Below are positions 59,734 to 64,000 of a stretch of 64,000 bases of DNA, piece after piece. The position numbers and the translations under genes were made by a program. The DNA comes from Paenibacillus sp. MBLB1832. GTDB taxonomy: Bacteria > Bacillota > Bacilli > Paenibacillales > NBRC-103111. Under the pieces are notes generated by a model that saw only the letters and a program-made list of their open reading frames with translations, ran no database searches and was not told where the DNA came from. How positions within the stretch are numbered: the stretch's first letter is position 1; each line of letters opens with the position of its first letter. The stretch covers positions 1,631,001 through 1,695,000 of the forward strand of contig NZ_CP130319.1 in the NCBI RefSeq assembly GCF_032271945.1, in the 5' to 3' direction.

Positions 59734-62700
59734 ATGAAAAGGTATAATCGACTGAGGTTTACCTTTGTTTTCGCTTGGCTTGCGATCATTACTTTGGTGG
59801 CACAATCCTTTTTATATCTTAACCCTGTAAGCGCTTCAGGAACGATTATCCAAACGACACCTGGGTCAATAACGTTCAACACACCCGCAGACATAGCAGC
59901 CCGTAATAACAAGGTGAACAATGCGGGTACTCCTGTGAATGGCGTTTATCCGAAAGTTTATACGTACAATACGGGATGGATCAAGTTCTCCAGTGTAAAC
60001 TTCGATAATCGTTATACCAAGTTTGCGGCAACCTTCGGCGCAGCGTTAAATGATGGCGCCCTCCTTCGGGTTCGCTTAGATAGCACAACAGGGACCGAAA
60101 TCGGAAACTTGACAGTGAAGGCTTCTACCGCTTGGACGAAGTCGATAAGTAGCTTGGCACCGCTTGCTGATGTTACGGGAGTCCATGATGTGTTCATCAG
60201 CTTCGAGTCTACGACAGCAGGCCTGACAGGATCGATTGACCTGTACGGCATCACCTTCTACCAGAGCAACACAGTTAGCCTTACGTTCCCCCAGCAGGTG
60301 TTCGACCAGCAAGGAACCGTGGCGAATGGTACGTATTCATCCATTTCCGATAACAGTTGGGTGAGATTCAAGGATGTTGACCTTGGTAATGGTGTTGCAG
60401 GCTTGTCGGCCAATTACTCGGCTCCAGCAGGCAGTGGCGCCAAGGTCTCCGTATATTTGGACAGCTTGACAGGTGGCACTCTCCTTACTGAATTTGAAAC
60501 AAAGACCACAACAGCCGGCAGTACATTCGAGCACCCGATTCAACAGATTGCCAAGGGCGGTTATAAGGGAGTACATGATGTATTCATTCGATTCTCGGCG
60601 AATAGCGCAGGCCAAGCGGCAGCAGACTTCTATTCCTTAACCTTCTATCGGGATACGACCATCAGTCTTGATGCTAGGGCAGATCTGGGTGCATCGCCGG
60701 TATCGGGAACTGACTACTCGGGTGTTTCGCTCTCTAGTACCAAAGTTTACTCCAACAATGGCGCTTGGGTTCGATATGCTGCTGTCAACTTCGATGAGGG
60801 CTTTACTTCCGTTGTCGCCAAGTATGCGTCTCCAACAGGCTACGGCGCGAAGGTAACGCTTAAGCTGGATGACCGAACGAACGGCCCAACCATTGCATCC
60901 TTCGAGACGAAAACCACTGTGAGCTGGACGGCGGAGTGGGGGGATTCAATCCCTTTGACCCAGGCTGTATATGGTGTTCATGATCTTTATGTTCTGTTCA
61001 GCGCGAACGCTGCAGGAAAAGCGAATGCCGATTTCTATACCGTCAACCTGGTCGGCTCCAATATCGGCAATGGAGCAACAATAGTCAGTGTACAGAATAC
61101 GAACGGGACCGCTAACACGGCAACCGTTACGCAATTCGCAAACAATGGGACATACGCATTGCCTGCAACTACAGTAACAGCCACGATGAGCGACGGGACG
61201 ACCCGAAGCTACAGTATGAGCTGGCAGCCACAAGTTTTGGATACATTGACAGCAGGTGTGAAGACGGCAATCGGAACGATTGCAGGAACCGATTACTCGA
61301 CTTTGTTCACTTTAACGGTAAATCCTGCAGTTGGCGATGGCATCGTCCGGAATATCACGATTGATCCTACTCGGATCGTGAAGAATCTTCCGTTCAACCC
61401 GATTGGGATCAACATCGATCACTACTTGGATTCTGACATCTATAATCCGAGCCGTGCAAGACCTTTGACAGAAGCGCTTCAGGAACTTGGTGTGAAATCA
61501 CTACGCTATGCCGAAGGCGACTCCGGTGACAGCTACCTGTGGACACAAGCGCCCTATCCGACAGTTCCTAATGCACCTCTAAGTCCGAAGTCATTGGTGT
61601 TCAACCCAAGCGCATTTCCGTTCAACCAAGCTACCAATTATAATTCCGACGGCACCTTGAAAAACATCATGGACGTTAATGAATTTTTCCAGATAACCAA
61701 GACCATTGGAGCTGAGCCCTTCTATATTGTCGGCATCGATGCGGGCGTGTTTACCACACCGGCTAACGGCTATAATCTTGGAATGGCCAAAGCGAAGGAA
61801 GCTGCGGTTGAATTGGTCAAGTATGCCAAGCTTAACAACCGACCGATTAAATACTTTGAGATCGGCAATGAAACCGACTTGAAGAATGATTCACAAGGCA
61901 TTGCCAAGTGGGATCCGGTGCAGTATGCCAATGTGGTCGTTGAATTCTCGCAAGCGCTTAAGGCGGTTGATCCGAATATCAAGATTGGGCTCAGTGGCGG
62001 GCTCTCCAACTGGACAGCTTGGCTCGGCGCGGCTCTGCCGATTTGTGTGAACGATATTGACTTTATCGTGGCACATCAATATATCCAGAACTGGGTTTGG
62101 GTGCCGAGAGATCCAAACAATCCGAGTAAAGACAGTATTTTAACCGCAATGGATAGTCTTGTGGCTCAAGGCAAGATTACTGTCGCTGACCGTCAGCGCA
62201 TCAAGCTGGAAGTAACGGAGTTTAGCTCCTACACGCCCAATACACCGAAAGCTAACGACATGTCAGCAGCATTGAATAATTTCGAAAAAATATATAACTT
62301 AATGGAAATACGAGAAGTGGAATACATGCATTTATGGATCACTCGTTGGTTTGGCGACAGCGCAACTAACCTTAGAGATATGATCGCTATTGGGCCAAAT
62401 AACGAAATCTTGCCTATGGGACGATCCTTGCAGGTATGGGCGACCACGCTGAAGGATCAACTGGTCTACTCCGATCATTCGAAATATACAGACGTTAACG
62501 ATGTAAAGGCTTATTCTACGTATTCGCCGGATTCCAAAGAAATGACGGTATACCTGGTGAATAAATTCAACAATACCAACGAAGTTGAGCTTACCTTCAA
62601 CAATTATCTGCCAGACGCTTCGAATGAAAAATGGGTCTGGAAAGGTACCTACTTGGGCGATAAGAACCCGACTTGGGGACCGGCAGGAACCGTGCCTGTC

Positions 62701-64000
62701 GTTGACGGCAAAATCAGGTTAACACTGGACCGTGCATCCGTTACGGTACTGAAGCTGAAGGCAAGCAGCAGCAAGGACATTACATCCTTCACCGTTCCGT
62801 ATCAGATGGGCAGCAGCGTCATTGATGTAACCAATCATACGGTTTCCTTCAAAGTTCCACTTGGTACGAATGTATTAGCCATGATGCCGTCCGTGACGAC
62901 TTCCGCCTACGCTACGGTTACTCCTGGTCCTGGCGTGGCTGTAGATTTTACGAGTCCGGTGAGCTACACTGTGCAAGCGGAGGACGGGTCTACTCAGTTG
63001 TGGACCGTAACCGCAACTCCCTCGGCAATGAGCGATATAATGACCGGTCCGAACAGTGTGAATGGCGGAGCCAGCTTTACCGTCAAATACGGGGTCGCCA
63101 ATGTAACACAGAGTGTCTACAGCAACGTGTATGCCCAGCAGCTTCTATTGACTTACGATCCCACTGTATTGGAATTTACTGGCGCCACCTCTTTGAAATC
63201 GGGGTACACGATTGCAGCATTGAACACCTCAACACCTGGACAGATCAACTTCTTATTGGCAAGCTTGGGTTCGAGTGGCGCAATTACGGCTGATGGGGAC
63301 TTGGTTCAGCTTAATTGGAAAGCGAAGAGTGTGGTACAATCCGCTTCCGCCGTCATCAAGTCCTCCTCGATCTTGGCCGATGGCTTGGGTAGGGAGATGT
63401 TGTCCTTTACCAGCACACTGCCTGTTCAAGTGATTTTTGTAGATAAGTCTGCTTTGGCAGCTGAACTTCAAACCGCTCTATCCCTATATAATGGAAGCAC
63501 GGAGGGGAACGTGAACGGGCAGTATGCTTCGGGATCCCGATTAGGGCTTATGAGCGCCATACAATCTGCACAAGCTGTGTTTAATAATCCGGAATCCTCA
63601 AAGTCGCAGGTAGAGGCAGCAGTTACCTCTCTTCAAACGGCGGTTCAAACCTTCCAGTATGCAGTGGTAACAGTCGATAGAACGTTACTCGGGAATACCC
63701 TTGCGAGCGCACAGGCGGCTTATAACTCTGCTGTGGAAGGCATCTTGATCGGACAGTACCCGATCGGGTCCAAAGCAACATTGCAGCAAGCGATAGCGGC
63801 GGCGAGCGCCGTATGGAATACGGCTGCCGTGTCACAACAACAGCTTACCGAAGCAGCAGTCACACTCAATCAGGCACAAAATGCATTTGCTGCCAAAGTC
63901 AATGTACGCAAGCGCACAGATGTCAACGGGGACAGTAGGACTGGGATTGGAGATCTTGCATTAGTCTCCGCCAATTATGGAATAACGAGTGTTAGCCCTG
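59734..64000 (+). CDS. Very large modular secreted glycoside hydrolase (5' part)
   Basis: The frame is open from ATG 59734 to the window end, 1422 codons with no stop. Order: signal peptide (cleavage near NPVSASG); three tandem CBM6-like modules of about 130 residues, each ending in GVHDVFI-type and DFY-TF segments (near 150, 280, 415); an Ig-like Big_4 stretch (about 450-520); a clan GH-A hydrolase (about 553-1010) with probable acid/base Glu713 in YFEIGNETD and nucleophile Glu829 in KLEVTEFSSY, resembling arabinofuranosidase-type enzymes; an Ig-like domain; a cohesin-like domain (about 1099-1215); two FIVAR-like three-helix repeats; and a dockerin-like start (DVNGDSRTGIGDLALV). ATG has GGGGGCTC upstream. 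The family and the C-terminal modules remain open. Confidence 0.85.
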   Translation, partial: MKRYNRLRFTFVFAWLAIITLVAQSFLYLNPVSASGTIIQTTPGSITFNTPADIAARNNKVNNAGTPVNGVYPKVYTYNTGWIKFSSVNFDNRYTKFAATFGAALNDGALLRVRLDSTTGTEIGNLTVKASTAWTKSISSLAPLADVTGVHDVFISFESTTAGLTGSIDLYGITFYQSNTVSLTFPQQVFDQQGTVANGTYSSISDNSWVRFKDVDLGNGVAGLSANYSAPAGSGAKVSVYLDSLTGGTLLTEFETKTTTAGSTFEHPIQQIAKGGYKGVHDVFIRFSANSAGQAAADFYSLTFYRDTTISLDARADLGASPVSGTDYSGVSLSSTKVYSNNGAWVRYAAVNFDEGFTSVVAKYASPTGYGAKVTLKLDDRTNGPTIASFETKTTVSWTAEWGDSIPLTQAVYGVHDLYVLFSANAAGKANADFYTVNLVGSNIGNGATIVSVQNTNGTANTATVTQFANNGTYALPATTVTATMSDGTTRSYSMSWQPQVLDTLTAGVKTAIGTIAGTDYSTLFTLTVNPAVGDGIVRNITIDPTRIVKNLPFNPIGINIDHYLDSDIYNPSRARPLTEALQELGVKSLRYAEGDSGDSYLWTQAPYPTVPNAPLSPKSLVFNPSAFPFNQATNYNSDGTLKNIMDVNEFFQITKTIGAEPFYIVGIDAGVFTTPANGYNLGMAKAKEAAVELVKYAKLNNRPIKYFEIGNETDLKNDSQGIAKWDPVQYANVVVEFSQALKAVDPNIKIGLSGGLSNWTAWLGAALPICVNDIDFIVAHQYIQNWVWVPRDPNNPSKDSILTAMDSLVAQGKITVADRQRIKLEVTEFSSYTPNTPKANDMSAALNNFEKIYNLMEIREVEYMHLWITRWFGDSATNLRDMIAIGPNNEILPMGRSLQVWATTLKDQLVYSDHSKYTDVNDVKAYSTYSPDSKEMTVYLVNKFNNTNEVELTFNNYLPDASNEKWVWKGTYLGDKNPTWGPAGTVPVVDGKIRLTLDRASVTVLKLKASSSKDITSFTVPYQMGSSVIDVTNHTVSFKVPLGTNVLAMMPSVTTSAYATVTPGPGVAVDFTSPVSYTVQAEDGSTQLWTVTATPSAMSDIMTGPNSVNGGASFTVKYGVANVTQSVYSNVYAQQLLLTYDPTVLEFTGATSLKSGYTIAALNTSTPGQINFLLASLGSSGAITADGDLVQLNWKAKSVVQSASAVIKSSSILADGLGREMLSFTSTLPVQVIFVDKSALAAELQTALSLYNGSTEGNVNGQYASGSRLGLMSAIQSAQAVFNNPESSKSQVEAAVTSLQTAVQTFQYAVVTVDRTLLGNTLASAQAAYNSAVEGILIGQYPIGSKATLQQAIAAASAVWNTAAVSQQQLTEAAVTLNQAQNAFAAKVNVRKRTDVNGDSRTGIGDLALVSANYGITSVSP

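Noticed and set aside
59824-59840. cre-like TGTAAGCGCTTCAGG in the start of the large hydrolase gene
   Set aside because: It fails the cre consensus at the conserved C near the end and lies inside signal-peptide codons.

Overview
The window reads as chromosome of an endospore-forming Firmicute close to Paenibacillus. Reasons: an intact sigK, Bacillus-type pdhBCD, strong AGGAGG-type ribosome binding sites with frequent GTG/TTG starts, three YesM/YesN-type two-component pairs each beside an ABC sugar importer, and lipoprotein solute-binding proteins. No rRNA, tRNA, CRISPR array, transposase or prophage gene was seen.

Layout. 1-3.4 kb: end of the pyruvate dehydrogenase operon (pdhB partial, pdhC, pdhD). 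3.5-9.5 kb: lipid metabolism (glycerophosphodiester phosphodiesterase, a PlsC/acyl-ACP-synthetase fusion, a diacylglycerol kinase-like protein) and a chemoreceptor. 9.5-10 kb: a perfect consensus promoter followed about 330 bp later by an intrinsic terminator with no credible gene between, so a candidate ncRNA. 10-19.6 kb: OsmC-like protein, then a sugar-responsive cluster (histidine kinase, response regulator, solute-binding lipoprotein, two permease genes with internal deletions, NagZ, MFS). 19.6-20.3 kb: repeat-rich non-coding DNA. 20.3-30.3 kb: DeoR regulator, divergent YesN/YesM-like pair, a second ABC importer and a GH66 dextranase-like enzyme. 30.4-34.2 kb: triple-repeat secreted protein, ECF sigma/anti-sigma pair and a lipoprotein cytochrome c. 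34.2-45 kb: mixed metabolism and regulation: aldo/keto reductase and Gfo/Idh/MocA oxidoreductase with a divergent AraC regulator, YjdF-like membrane protein, lactonase, self-regulated MarR-MFS operon, LytTR regulator with a cre-like site, an FAD oxidoreductase behind a purine riboswitch, and sigK.

45.5-64 kb is a pectin side-chain (galactan/arabinan) utilisation locus: a secreted GH53 endo-galactanase with a CBM61-like domain, a heparinase II/III-like gene broken by one extra base, a GH28-like beta-helix protein, a GH43 enzyme, a YesM/YesN pair, an LplB/LplC-type permease pair with its lipoprotein, and a very large modular extracellular enzyme running off the window (three CBM6-like modules, a glycoside hydrolase, a cohesin-like domain, FIVAR-like helices and a dockerin-like start). 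Large enzymes would cut polymer outside the cell, the ABC system would import oligosaccharides, and GH43/GH28/heparinase-like proteins without signal peptides would finish them inside.

The most novel observations are regulatory. An ungapped 33-bp element (27/33 identical) precedes both the GH53 gene and the ABC permease operon, abuts the -35 of each promoter and contains two ATCAT boxes 20 bp apart, as expected for an AraC-type activator. Before the GH53 gene it sits in a relic cassette: a decayed response-regulator 3' end, a terminator, the element, and a 21-codon ORF placed where the permease starts in the intact copy. GH53 therefore seems to have captured the promoter of a lost duplicate transport operon. 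Other points are the guanine-type riboswitch on an uncharacterised FAD oxidoreductase and four helically phased 19-bp dyads in non-coding DNA.
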